Origin: Nocardia abscessus NBRC 100374
Lineage (GTDB): Bacteria; Actinomycetota; Actinomycetes; Mycobacteriales; Mycobacteriaceae
Direction: 5' to 3'
Assembly: GCF_000308455.1 (NCBI RefSeq)
Contig: NZ_BAFP01000145.1
Location: 1-60,171, forward strand
DNA length: 60,171 nucleotides
Position 1 is the stretch's first letter. The number at the start of each line of letters is the position of its first letter. The notes beneath the pieces were generated by a model, which was not told the origin of the DNA, did no database searches, and worked only from the letters and a program-made list of their open reading frames with translations. The position numbers were made by a program, and so were the translations under genes. Positions 43,773-51,982 of this stretch are shown in pieces.

Positions 43773-43839
43773 ATGATCAACGGCACATGGTTGCGGCATT
43801 TCGCGAGTGAGCCCCTCCACCATGTGCCGTTGATCATGA
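43773..43839. repeat. Perfect 20-bp inverted repeat with 27-base spacer
   Basis: TCATGATCAACGGCACATGG at 43773-43792 is repeated in inverted orientation at 43820-43839. The right arm overlaps the stop codon of the ArsR-SRPBCC gene. It may be a terminator or a copy of a small dispersed palindromic element. Confidence 0.9.
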
Positions 43840-44640
43840 GTTCACGGCGGTAGCCGGGTCCGGCAACGGCTGTCCGGTCTCGAGGAGCGTTTTGAGGTTG
43901 GAGAGGATGCTGGGCCAGCCGCCGCTGATGCCTTGCAGGACCTGGCTGCCGGGATCGAAGCCGTCGTGCACGACCGTGAGTTCGACGATCTCGCCTTGCG
44001 GCTCGATCTCGAACGTCACCTTCGATCGCGGTTCGCGCGCCCAAGCCGCGACGTCGTCGGGGTCCATCTCGAAAGTCGCGGCGAAGGCGGGGTCGAAGGT
44101 GTGCCAGGTGTAGGAGAGGCGGCGGTAGGGCTCGGCTTCGAGGACGACTTGTTCGGGGTCCTTGCTGGTCCAGCCCTGCTGATGCCAGATCATTTCGGAG
44201 CCCGGACGCCAATCCGTGTCGAAGCCGGCCCCCCAGTAGCGATTGGTGAACGCCGGATCGGTCAGCGCCTGCCACAGCTTCTCGGCAGTAGTCCTGATGT
44301 AGGTCGTGTAGACGAATGCGTTGTCGCCCATGGGTTCTTCCTCCAGTGCTCGCTTCAGGTCGGCGAGTGCGTTCACCCGCTCGCGGTCGTACCGGTTGAT
44401 CCAGCGTTCGGCGATGGCGTTGATCGGCTCGGCATTGAGGTAGTGCAGTTTTTCCCGGCCGCTGCGCCGGGTGGTGATGAGGTTGGCCGCCTCCAGTACC
44501 GCGAGATGCTTGCTCACCGACTGGCGGGCCATCGCCAGCCCGGCGCACAACTCGCGCAGCGTCTGCCCGTTGCGGGCGTTCAGGCTGTCCAGCAACCGCC
44601 GCCTGCTCGGGTCGGCCAGTGCTCGAAACACCTCGTCCAT
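43834..44640 (-). CDS. ArsR-family HTH fused to an SRPBCC (AHSA1-like) domain
   Basis: 268 residues. The N-terminal winged HTH (residues 1-100) reads RALADPSRRRLLDSL ... LAMARQSVSKHLAVLEAANLITTRRSGREKLHY, with no metal-binding Cys motif. The C-terminal SRPBCC/AHSA1 fold (about 105-255) reads YIRTTAEKLWQALTDPAFTNRYWG ... LSYTWHTFDP ... VTFEIEPQGEIVELTVVHDGF. Fusions of this type are probably ligand-binding repressors with a hydrophobic pocket. The stop codon lies within an inverted repeat, and the upstream region holds a nested palindrome likely to be its operator. Confidence 0.92.
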   Translation of the reverse strand: MDEVFRALADPSRRRLLDSLNARNGQTLRELCAGLAMARQSVSKHLAVLEAANLITTRRSGREKLHYLNAEPINAIAERWINRYDRERVNALADLKRALEEEPMGDNAFVYTTYIRTTAEKLWQALTDPAFTNRYWGAGFDTDWRPGSEMIWHQQGWTSKDPEQVVLEAEPYRRLSYTWHTFDPAFAATFEMDPDDVAAWAREPRSKVTFEIEPQGEIVELTVVHDGFDPGSQVLQGISGGWPSILSNLKTLLETGQPLPDPATAVNS

Positions 44641-44656
44641 CGCCTACCTTCCCAAC

Positions 44657-44707
44657 ATGCAGCCTTACAGCTGCCTATCTCCACAATAGGCAGCCACGCA
44701 GCTGCAT
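44657..44707 (-). promoter_or_regulatory. Nested palindromic operator upstream of the ArsR-SRPBCC gene
   Basis: CTGCCTAT (44671-44678) and ATAGGCAG (44686-44693) form an 8-bp inverted repeat. An outer pair ATGCAG ... CTGCAT flanks it. It lies 17-66 bases upstream of the start codon, where ArsR-type repressors usually bind. Confidence 0.55.
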
Positions 44708-44726
44708 ATCAACCCCTGAAATCGAA

Positions 44727-44792
44727 CCGACCTCGCAAAGCCGGTCGGTTCCGCACCTGCGTGCGAGGAACCGACCGGCTCTGCGAGGTCGG
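44727..44792 (-). terminator. Long hairpin terminator downstream of the imine-reductase-like gene
   Basis: 26-base arms (44727-44752 and 44767-44792) pair with a single mismatch around a 14-base loop, 18 bases beyond the stop codon of the minus-strand gene. No T-run is present. It also separates this gene from the ArsR-SRPBCC promoter. Confidence 0.75.
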
Positions 44793-44809
44793 ACTGCGGG
44801 GATCGGAGG

Positions 44810-45685
44810 TCAGCGGTTGCGAAGGAGGGCGTAGGTGGAAACGGGCGTCCCGGCCTCCTCGCTGGCGGCGATGGCTTTACGCCAGAGCGCCTGGGCGGCG
44901 TGCGAGAGAACGGCGTCGACGCCGACTTCCTCACTCGCGTCGATGACGTGCTGCGCGCCCGCGTCCATCATCTTCAGGCTGGCCAGCGAAGCCCAGCCGC
45001 CGTTCTGGTTGGCCACCGAGAACTCCTCCATGAAGTAGGGGAAGGCGGCGGCCGAGCGGATCGCGAACGGCACGAACGCGGCGATGTCGTGACCGGCGCC
45101 GTCGATCATCGCGGTGGCCTGGTCGAAGGCGAGCAACCAAGGATGGAAGATGGTCAGCAGCCCCTGGTAGAAAACCTGCGCCAAACCGTCGTCTTCGCCG
45201 AGGTATTCCTGCGGGCTCAACGGTCGCAGCAGCTCGGCGTGCGCGTCGAAGACCTCGCGGGGACCGCTGTAGAAGATGTAGGACGCCGGGTGCGCGATAT
45301 TGTCCCCCGCCGACATGACGCCGCCGGAAAGGAACTGGGCGCCGTGCGAGCGAACCCACTCCGCGCCCTTGCGCGCCTTCTCCGGCGAATCGGAGGACAG
45401 ATTCGCGATCACCTTGCCCTTCAGATGGCCGGTCGCCTCGCCGAGCACCTGGTACATGGCCGCGTAGTGGGTGAGGCTGAGTACCGTGACCTCGTTGGCG
45501 TCGAGCGCGTCGGCGACGGTCGTGGCGCGCTTTGCGCCGAGTTCGACCATGGCGTCGACCTTCTCGGGGCTGCGGTTCCACACCGTCACCTCGACGCCGG
45601 CTTCCAGGAAGGCCCGGACCATCGCCTGGCCCATCGGCCCCAGGCCGACGACGGAGACAGCACGGGCGGTGGTCTGCTCGGACAT
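44810..45685 (-). CDS. NAD(P)-dependent imine-reductase-like (beta-hydroxyacid dehydrogenase superfamily) protein
   Basis: 291 residues from the ATG at 45685; an ATG at 45736 is also in frame. The N-terminal Rossmann motif VVGLGPMGQAMVRAFLEAG with TVWNRSPEK suggests NADPH binding (Arg after Asn). A long inter-domain helix and a C-terminal helical domain follow (HPWLLAFDQATAMIDGAGHD). These features are typical of actinobacterial imine reductases and related dehydrogenases. The natural substrate is unknown. It is divergent from an HxlR regulator that probably controls it. Confidence 0.85.
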   Translation of the reverse strand: MSEQTTARAVSVVGLGPMGQAMVRAFLEAGVEVTVWNRSPEKVDAMVELGAKRATTVADALDANEVTVLSLTHYAAMYQVLGEATGHLKGKVIANLSSDSPEKARKGAEWVRSHGAQFLSGGVMSAGDNIAHPASYIFYSGPREVFDAHAELLRPLSPQEYLGEDDGLAQVFYQGLLTIFHPWLLAFDQATAMIDGAGHDIAAFVPFAIRSAAAFPYFMEEFSVANQNGGWASLASLKMMDAGAQHVIDASEEVGVDAVLSHAAQALWRKAIAASEEAGTPVSTYALLRNR

Positions 45686-45829
45686 GATGGGTCCCTTCGG
45701 TTCTCGTTCGATATTGGGGTCGGCGCCGGAATCCATCGTCGTTCTCGCAGGTAGAGTCGGGAAGACCGAACGTCGAGGTGCGGTTGCTTACCTCGAGGTT
45801 CGAAACGAGGTCAAAGGAGCGCGGTGGGC

Positions 45830-46180
45830 ATGAACAGTGACGCGGATCACGATGTCTGTGGCATGACGGTCGCTATCGATGTCGTCGGCGGCAAGTGGAA
45901 GATGCACCTGATGTGGGTGCTCGGCACCGGCCCCCAGCGCTTCGGCCAGATCCGCAGGCTGCTCGACGGAGTCAGCGAGAAGGTTCTCGCCGAGAACCTG
46001 CGCCAGCTGGAGTCCAGCGGCGTGGTGCACCGCGAGGTCTATCCCGAGGTCCCGCCCCGGGTCGAGTACTCGCTCACGCCGCTCGGCGAGGAGCTGGCCG
46101 TGGCGCTGCGTCCGCTCGAGGAATGGGGCGATCGGCACCGGCACGAACTGGCCGCGAACCTTTTGGCGTCGGCGAGCTAA
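45830..46180 (+). CDS. HxlR-family transcriptional regulator
   Basis: 116 residues from the ATG at 45830; a GTG at 45824 is closer to the AAAGGAG site and equally possible. The MarR-like winged HTH is typical: CGMTVAIDVVGGKWKMHLMWVLGTGPQRFGQIRRLLDGVSEKVLAENLRQLESSGVVHREVYPEVPPRVEYSLTPLG is represented by its C-x11-GGKW start and the PPRVEYSLT wing. The Cys near the N-terminus could sense electrophiles. It faces the imine-reductase-like gene across 144 bp and converges with glycerate kinase, overlapping by 4 bases. Confidence 0.9.
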   Translation: MNSDADHDVCGMTVAIDVVGGKWKMHLMWVLGTGPQRFGQIRRLLDGVSEKVLAENLRQLESSGVVHREVYPEVPPRVEYSLTPLGEELAVALRPLEEWGDRHRHELAANLLASAS

Positions 46181-47301
46181 CCCAACCACTCGGCGGCGAT
46201 TCGCGCGCCCACCCGCTCGAGCAGCGTCGCCGCCTGCGCCATCGAGCGTTCCGGGTCGGGTTCGAGCTCGGCGAGCGCATAGCTGTCCGCGAAGCCCGCG
46301 GCCCGGATCTCGTCGGGCGCGAGCAACGTGCGGCCCGCCACCGCCACCACGGGCACATCCGCCTTGCGAGCCGCCGCGCATACGCCGATCGGCGCCTTGC
46401 CGTGCAGGCTCTGCCGATCGAGTGAACCTTCGCCGGTGACCAGGAGGGTGGCGTTCCCGAGCAGGGCGGGAAAATCGAGCAATTCGAGCACGACCTCGAT
46501 ACCGCTGCGCACCCGCGCGCCCAGCACGGCGAGCGCGCCGAACCCGGTACCGCCCGCCGCGCCCGCGCCGGGGTGCCGCGCGAACTCGGGGCCGACGAGT
46601 TCCGCCCAGGTCGCGAGCGCGGATTCGAGGACGCCGACTTCGGTGGGCCCCGCACCCTTCTGCGGCGCATACACCGCCGCCGCGCCGGTCGGCCCGAGCA
46701 GCGGATTGTCGACGTCGCAGGCCAGCGTGAACCTCGTACCGGCGACACCCGGGTGCAGCGCCGAACGGTCCAGTCGCGCAGCGCGGGCCAGAACCGTTCC
46801 GCCGCGCGGCAACTCCTGCCCCTCGGCATCCGAAACGCGGACGCCGAGTGCCTGCAACATGCCCGCGCCCCCGTCGGTGGAGGCGCTGCCGCCCAGGCCG
46901 AGCACGATCTCGGTGACCCCGTGGTCCATCGCGTGCGCCAGCACGACCCCGAGCCCGAACGTGCTCGCGTGCAACGGATCGAGTTGCCCCACCGGCAGGA
47001 TCGCCAAGCCGACGACGGCGGCCAGTTCGACGACCGCGGTCGCACCGTACCGGGCATACGACGTGCGGCGCGGCACGCCGGTCGGTCCAGGAGCGGTCAG
47101 TTCCACGCGCGTCCAACCGGCCGCGACGAACGCCTCGACCGTACCGTCCCCACCATCGGCGACCGGCACCTGCCGGATCTCGGCCTCCGGTGCGCTCCGC
47201 CGCAATCCCGCCGCCAGAGCCGCCGCCACTTCCGGCGCGGCGAGCGACCCCTTGAACTTGTCCGGAGCGAGGATCACTCGCGCAGTGGATTCCCGCGTCA
47301 T
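46177..47301 (-). CDS. Glycerate kinase (GlxK family)
   Basis: 374 residues from the ATG at 47301; an in-frame opening to 47403 is likely spurious. It phosphorylates glycerate in glycerate or glyoxylate use. Family motifs are VILAPDKFKGSL at the N-terminus, PVADGGDGT, GLGGSASTDGGAGMLQALG and VTGEGSLDRQSLHGKAP. It acts in the cytoplasm and has no glyoxylate genes adjacent in this window. It overlaps the HxlR gene end by 4 bases. Confidence 0.93.
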   Translation of the reverse strand: MTRESTARVILAPDKFKGSLAAPEVAAALAAGLRRSAPEAEIRQVPVADGGDGTVEAFVAAGWTRVELTAPGPTGVPRRTSYARYGATAVVELAAVVGLAILPVGQLDPLHASTFGLGVVLAHAMDHGVTEIVLGLGGSASTDGGAGMLQALGVRVSDAEGQELPRGGTVLARAARLDRSALHPGVAGTRFTLACDVDNPLLGPTGAAAVYAPQKGAGPTEVGVLESALATWAELVGPEFARHPGAGAAGGTGFGALAVLGARVRSGIEVVLELLDFPALLGNATLLVTGEGSLDRQSLHGKAPIGVCAAARKADVPVVAVAGRTLLAPDEIRAAGFADSYALAELEPDPERSMAQAATLLERVGARIAAEWLG

Positions 47302-47713
47302 CCCCACATTGTCGGCCGCGACCGGACCCGCCGCACCACGACACCGCCGCCACAAGCCGCCGTCATGGAAGCCGCTGACCTCCGGCGACCGCGGACTCCA
47401 CACGAAGCCTCACGAGGCGGGGCACGAGCGACCGAACAGGAACGCCGAATCCGCTGACCGGCGGCGCGAACTTCGGGGTCCGGCCGCGCCCTGCGCAAAC
47501 GCCTCCGGCACGGGACGCCGGCGCGACGCGACTTTGCGCTGCGGCGCCGCCCGACCTCGTCACAGCACGAGACCGGCGCGACCCGACCTTGCCCTACGGC
47601 GCCGCCCGACCTCGTCACAGCACGAGACCGGCGCGATCGCGGCCGGGCGCGCGGCTGTTTTCGGATAGCGACGCGGGCACCGTGAATTCCGGCCGACGCC
47701 GCGTGCGGGACGT
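47302..47713. other. Intergenic region with tandem repeats, no convincing gene
   Basis: 412 bases between glycerate kinase and the secreted hydrolase. It contains the 55-bp tandem repeat at 47521-47636. Open frames across it are compositional and disagree between strands. Confidence 0.55.
47521..47636. repeat. 55-bp tandem repeat, about 2.1 copies
   Basis: Copies at 47521-47575 and 47576-47630 differ at only a few positions, and a third begins at 47631. Each contains the small dyad CTCGT-CACAGC-ACGAG. It lies between two genes in the same direction. Confidence 0.85.
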
Positions 47714-49300
47714 TCAGCTCGCGGGCAGTGGAGCCTGGGCGGCCTGGGTGATCGCGACCTTTCCGGTCCGCAGGTAGGTGACCACGGCCTCGTCCACCGC
47801 CGGGTTGCCGCGACCGAACGTGCCGTGGTCGCCGCCCTCGACGACGACCAGCGCGCCGCCCAGCGCCGCGGCCATGGCGGGACCGCCCTCGTACTTGGTC
47901 AGCGCGTCGTGGCGGCTCTGCAGAACCAACGGCGGCGTGCGCAGCCCGGCGCCGGTGATCGGCACCGGCTTCGTCACGGGCTTCCACGTCCCACACGCCA
48001 TTCCGGAGCGCACCAGGTCGGCCCGTGCGTCCATGGCGTTGCCGCCGGAGGCGATGGTGCCGACCGCGGCGCCGAGCAGCTCCGGTCTGCCTGCCACGGC
48101 GTTCTCGTTGCAGGTGATGGCGCTGAACACGAAACGTCCGGTGGGATCGGTCGAGGTCGCGCCCTCGATGGTCCGCAGGCGCTGCACGTTCGCCGGATCG
48201 GCGGCGGCGTCGGCCATCGCGCGGGCGAAGGTGGGCCAGAAGGCGCGGGTGTAGGTGGCCACGGTGGTCGCGCCGAGCAACGGCACCTGCGCGGAGACGC
48301 CGCCGCTCACCAAGGTGCGCAACAGGTTCTGCACTTTGCCGAGTTGCTCGACGCTGCCGGTGTAGCCGTCCCGCGCGATCTCGGCCAGCGGCTCGGGCAG
48401 CGCGCCGGGCAGGTCGGCGAGGCTGGCGGGCGGTGGGGTCAGGTTGGCGTACCAGCCGCCACCCTGGGCGGCCGCCAGCCGGACCCAGTTGCGATAGACC
48501 TGCAGGGCGGTGTCGCCGAGGTGGTATTCGTCGTCGTGTTCGGCGATCCAGGTGAACAGATCGTCCAAGCGCTGTTTGCCCGCGACCTGCTGCTGAGCGA
48601 ATTCCTCGGTCCACACCCAGTCCGGGTTGACGTTGGAGTCCAGGATCATTCGGTCCACCCGGTCACCGAACAGCGCCGCGTACACCGCGCCGAGGTAGGT
48701 GCCGTAGGACGTGCCGAGGTAACCGATCCGCTCCAGACCGAGCGCGGCGCGCACCGCGTCGAGGTCGCGCGCGGTGTTCTCGGTGGTGATGGTGTCCAGG
48801 TAACCGGGCTGCGCCGCGTCACAGGCCTTCTTGATCTCGTCGCGGTTACCGCCGCCCAACGAGACCTGTTGCCCCTCCTGGTTCTTCCTGCTCCCGCATT
48901 CCAGCGGTGTCGCCCAGCGCAATCCACGCGGCTGGACGGCGATGCGGTCGTAATGCTCGGCGAGCGCCGCGGGGAACACCTCCACCCGGCGCGCCCAGAA
49001 GTCCAGAGCGTCCGCACCGGGGCCGCCGGGGTTGGCGAACAGGACACCCTCCCGCTCGCCCGTCGCCGCGATCCGGCTGACGGTCAACTCGATCTCGGTG
49101 CTGTTCGGGTCGGCGTAGTTCATGGGCACGCTGACCACGGCGCACTGCACACCCCGATCGGCGGGCACGGCACTCTCGGGACACTTACCGAAGGCGACTC
49201 CCGGGGCGGCGTCCGCGACGCCGGTGACGATCGATCCCCCCAGCAGGCCCACGGCGACGACAGTGGCCGCGACCCGCGAAACCCGCAGTGTCCTCATCAT
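47714..49300 (-). CDS. Secreted alpha/beta-hydrolase, tripeptidyl-aminopeptidase (TAP)-like
   Basis: 528 residues. A signal peptide is clear: basic start MMRTLRVSR, hydrophobic VAATVVAVGLLGGSIVTG, cleavage around ADA-APG. The catalytic set is the Ser in GTSYGTYLG, the Asp in LQSRHDALT and the His in EGGDHGTFG; the oxyanion region is FANPGGPGADA. The C-terminal TAP-like domain is present. It hydrolyses peptides or esters outside the cell. It is divergent from a GNAT gene. Confidence 0.93.
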   Translation of the reverse strand: MMRTLRVSRVAATVVAVGLLGGSIVTGVADAAPGVAFGKCPESAVPADRGVQCAVVSVPMNYADPNSTEIELTVSRIAATGEREGVLFANPGGPGADALDFWARRVEVFPAALAEHYDRIAVQPRGLRWATPLECGSRKNQEGQQVSLGGGNRDEIKKACDAAQPGYLDTITTENTARDLDAVRAALGLERIGYLGTSYGTYLGAVYAALFGDRVDRMILDSNVNPDWVWTEEFAQQQVAGKQRLDDLFTWIAEHDDEYHLGDTALQVYRNWVRLAAAQGGGWYANLTPPPASLADLPGALPEPLAEIARDGYTGSVEQLGKVQNLLRTLVSGGVSAQVPLLGATTVATYTRAFWPTFARAMADAAADPANVQRLRTIEGATSTDPTGRFVFSAITCNENAVAGRPELLGAAVGTIASGGNAMDARADLVRSGMACGTWKPVTKPVPITGAGLRTPPLVLQSRHDALTKYEGGPAMAAALGGALVVVEGGDHGTFGRGNPAVDEAVVTYLRTGKVAITQAAQAPLPAS

Positions 49301-49458
49301 GTTCCGTACCTCCCCGAGCCTGCCCGCTCGCGCGCGACGACGGACCCGACCAAGAGCATTCTGCGCAGACCCGCCGGGACAGACAAGTCGGTGGCGGGAT
49401 TCCGCCCCGCCCGGTGTGTGATTTACCGGGACAACGGCGCACAGAGTAGCGTCGAGCC

Positions 49459-49770
49459 ATGGCGACCGAGGTCAGCAACAACACCGCACTGGAACGCTTC
49501 GAGATCTACGTCGACGGTGCGATCGCCGGTTACGCCGAATACCAGGACACAGCCTCCGAGCGCGCGTTCGTGCACACCGAGATCTACCCGCGGTACGAGG
49601 GCCAGGGCTATGCGCGGCTCCTGGTGGAGACCGCGCTCAACAGCACTCGCGACGACAAGCTCGGCGCGCTGCCCATGTGCCGGACGGTCCATCACTTCAT
49701 CGAGACCCGTCCCGAATACCTCGAGATGGTGCCGCACTGGGCGCGCGACCGGCTGAATCTGCCGCAGTAG
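49459..49770 (+). CDS. GNAT-family N-acetyltransferase (YjdJ-like)
   Basis: 103 residues, the short single-domain form. The acetyl-CoA-binding region reads HTEIYPRYEGQGYARLLVETAL, with the R/Q-x-x-G-x-G/A pattern, and a conserved CRTVHHFIETRPEYLEMV end. The substrate is unknown. It is convergent with the PlsC-like gene, whose stop is 4 bases on. Confidence 0.9.
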   Translation: MATEVSNNTALERFEIYVDGAIAGYAEYQDTASERAFVHTEIYPRYEGQGYARLLVETALNSTRDDKLGALPMCRTVHHFIETRPEYLEMVPHWARDRLNLPQ

Positions 49771-49774
49771 CCGT

Positions 49775-50527
49775 TCAGTACGCCGCGACGGCGGCGTCGA
49801 GCGCTTTCTGCAGATCGGTGCGCACCAGCCGGGCGATGTCGCCGGGCCGGGGCGGCAGCTCGAGCACGGGGACACCGAAGTGGAAACTCGCCCCTTTGGC
49901 CTCCTCCTTCGTTGCCCGCACCGTTCGCGGTCCGTAGCTCAGCGCCATGGAGACCAGCACGGGTTCCGCGCCGAGCTTCATCGCGCGGAACGCGATGTGC
50001 CCGATGCCGCTGCCCACCGCCTGCACGCGGGCCGGGTCCACGTCGTTGCAGGTGCCCTCGGGGAAGACCGCGATGCCGTCGCCGCGGGCCATCCGCTCCG
50101 CGCAGACGTCCATCATGCGCTGGCCGGCCGCGTTCACCGCGCGGATGCCGTGGTCCTTGCCGCGGAACACCGGGATGCCGCCCATCATGTCGATCTTGCG
50201 CCGCTGGTCGGGATCGACGAACAGCTCGTCCTTGGCCAGCACGCGCACCCGGCCGATCACCCGCCGTAGTCCGCTGCGCCACGCGGCCGCGGCCACGGTG
50301 TAGGGATCGCTCTCGGAGAGATGATTGATCGCGAGCAGCAGCGGCCTGCCCTGCGCGACCACCGCGCGGAGCGCTTCGCGGGCGCCATCGGCGTAGGTGA
50401 CGCGCGGGTGGTAGCGGCGGCCGAGAATGGCGTAAGCCCCCCATGCCTTCAGGCGGTTCTGGCGATGATCGCGGTAGAAGTCGTACACGGTGTCGCTGTT
50501 CTCGAGGCGCACCTCGGGCGGTTCCAT
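49775..50527 (-). CDS. 1-acylglycerol-3-phosphate acyltransferase-like (PlsC family)
   Basis: 250 residues from the ATG at 50527; the long upstream in-frame opening is antisense to the YqgE and sigma genes. The HX4D motif is NHLSESD and the later glycerolipid motif is AVFPEGT, with GGIPVFRGKD between. It lacks a clear membrane helix and is probably peripheral. It acylates a lysophospholipid or related alcohol; the exact acceptor is unknown. Confidence 0.9.
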   Translation of the reverse strand: MEPPEVRLENSDTVYDFYRDHRQNRLKAWGAYAILGRRYHPRVTYADGAREALRAVVAQGRPLLLAINHLSESDPYTVAAAAWRSGLRRVIGRVRVLAKDELFVDPDQRRKIDMMGGIPVFRGKDHGIRAVNAAGQRMMDVCAERMARGDGIAVFPEGTCNDVDPARVQAVGSGIGHIAFRAMKLGAEPVLVSMALSYGPRTVRATKEEAKGASFHFGVPVLELPPRPGDIARLVRTDLQKALDAAVAAY

Positions 50528-50665
50528 GACCTGGACTCTACGAGGTCGCGCCGGTAGCGCAACGGGGCCTCCGGTGTCCGGTGCGCGCTGCGGCTCGGCA
50601 AATCCGGAACACGGAAGTGAGCCGCAGAAGGCGCATTGTGAGCGAACAGCTGCGATGATGTCGGA

Positions 50666-51310
50666 GTGGCACGCGCAGAAGACCCGGACGATCGGAAGAC
50701 TCGCGGCGGGCACGGCGACCGCAGGCGACGCGATTTCCGGCACGGCGAACAGGTGGTTCGTGCCGGGACGCTGCTGGTGTCGGCCACCGAATTGGTCGAA
50801 CCGACCTTCCGGCGCACCGTCGTCTACATCATCGAGCACAACGAGGCGGGCAGTCTCGGCGTCGTGCTCAACCGCCCGAGCGACACGGCCGTGCACGAGG
50901 TGCTGCCCCGCTGGACCGACGCCGTCGCGGCGCCTCGCACGCTGTTCATCGGCGGCCCGGTGAAACGGGACGCGGCGCTGTGCCTGGGCACCGTCCGGGT
51001 GGGCGCGCGGATCGAGGGCGTACCGGGGCTGCGCCGCATCGACGGACGCGTCGTCCTGGTCGATCTGGACGCCGACCCCGAGCGGGTCGCTCCGCTCGTC
51101 GAGGGCATCCGTGTCTTCGCGGGCTACGCGGGCTGGACCTTCGGGCAACTGGAGGGGGAGCTGGAGAACAACGACTGGATCGTGCTGTCGGCCCTGCCGT
51201 CCGACCCGATCAGCACGGGCCGTCCCGACCTGTGGGCGCACGTGCTGCGCCGCCAGCCGCTCCCGCTGTCCCTGCTCGCGACACACCCGATTGAACTCGA
51301 ACGCAACTGA
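50666..51310 (+). CDS. YqgE/AlgH family protein
   Basis: 214 residues from a GTG at 50666. The first 30 residues are a charged extension. The family core follows: AGTLLVSATELVEPTFRRTVVYIIEHNEAGSLGVVLNRPS begins it, then LFIGGPV and FAGYAGWTFGQLEGELENNDWIVL. No enzyme function is established for the family. It precedes the sigma-factor operon by 132 bp. Confidence 0.92.
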   Translation: MARAEDPDDRKTRGGHGDRRRRDFRHGEQVVRAGTLLVSATELVEPTFRRTVVYIIEHNEAGSLGVVLNRPSDTAVHEVLPRWTDAVAAPRTLFIGGPVKRDAALCLGTVRVGARIEGVPGLRRIDGRVVLVDLDADPERVAPLVEGIRVFAGYAGWTFGQLEGELENNDWIVLSALPSDPISTGRPDLWAHVLRRQPLPLSLLATHPIELERN

Positions 51311-51442
51311 GACCGTGTACTCCTCGAAGGGACCGAAGGAGACACGACATGAGACACGACAACTGAACCGGCGCGAGCATGGGTGAATCATCGGGTACGC
51401 CCACCGACCGGCCCCGCAATTCGAGCGGAGAGGTATCCAGTT

Positions 51443-51982
51443 GTGCGCAAGATACGCGGCGAGACGGGCCAGCCCGACGACCAATCCGACGAATTGATGC
51501 GGGCTCTCTATCGCGAACACGCCACCCCGCTGTGGCGGTACACGCTCGGCCTGGTTCGGGACCGGGGCCGGGCAGAGGACATCGTGCAGGAAACATTGCT
51601 GCGGGCCTGGCAACGCCCGAACGTCTTGGATCAGTCCACCACGTCGGCGCGGGCGTGGTTGTTCACCGTGGCGCGCAATCTCGCCGTGGATGAGCACCGC
51701 AGCGCCCGCAGCAGGCGCGAGTTCCGCACCGACAGCCCGCCCGAACGGGCGACCCCGGACCAGTCCGACCGCGCGCTGGACGGCTGGCTGGTCGCCGACG
51801 CCCTCGGCAGGCTCAGCGCCGACCACCGCGAGGTGATCGTGCGGGCCTACTACCGGGGACTGTCCACCCAGCAGATCGCCGACGAACTCGATGTCCCGGC
51901 GGGCACGGTGAAATCCCGGATGCACTACGGTATGCGCGCATTGCGCCTGGCACTACAGGAGATGGGGGTGACGAACCAATGA
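51443..51982 (+). CDS. ECF RNA polymerase sigma factor (SigL-like)
   Basis: 179 residues from a GTG at 51443 with GGAGAGG about 10 bases upstream; an ATG at 51383 is in frame. Region 2 reads LYREHATPLWRYTLGLVRDRGRAEDIVQETLLRAWQRP and region 4 reads LSADHREVIVRAYYRGLSTQQIADELDVPAGTVKSRMHYGMRALR. It directs RNA polymerase to stress promoters. It overlaps the anti-sigma gene by 4 bases, as in the M. tuberculosis sigL-rslA pair, and is probably autoregulated. Confidence 0.93.
   Translation: MRKIRGETGQPDDQSDELMRALYREHATPLWRYTLGLVRDRGRAEDIVQETLLRAWQRPNVLDQSTTSARAWLFTVARNLAVDEHRSARSRREFRTDSPPERATPDQSDRALDGWLVADALGRLSADHREVIVRAYYRGLSTQQIADELDVPAGTVKSRMHYGMRALRLALQEMGVTNQ

Noticed and set aside
50528..51925. 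Long minus-strand extension upstream of the PlsC-like gene
   Set aside because: Antisense to YqgE and the sigma factor; the acyltransferase starts at 50527.
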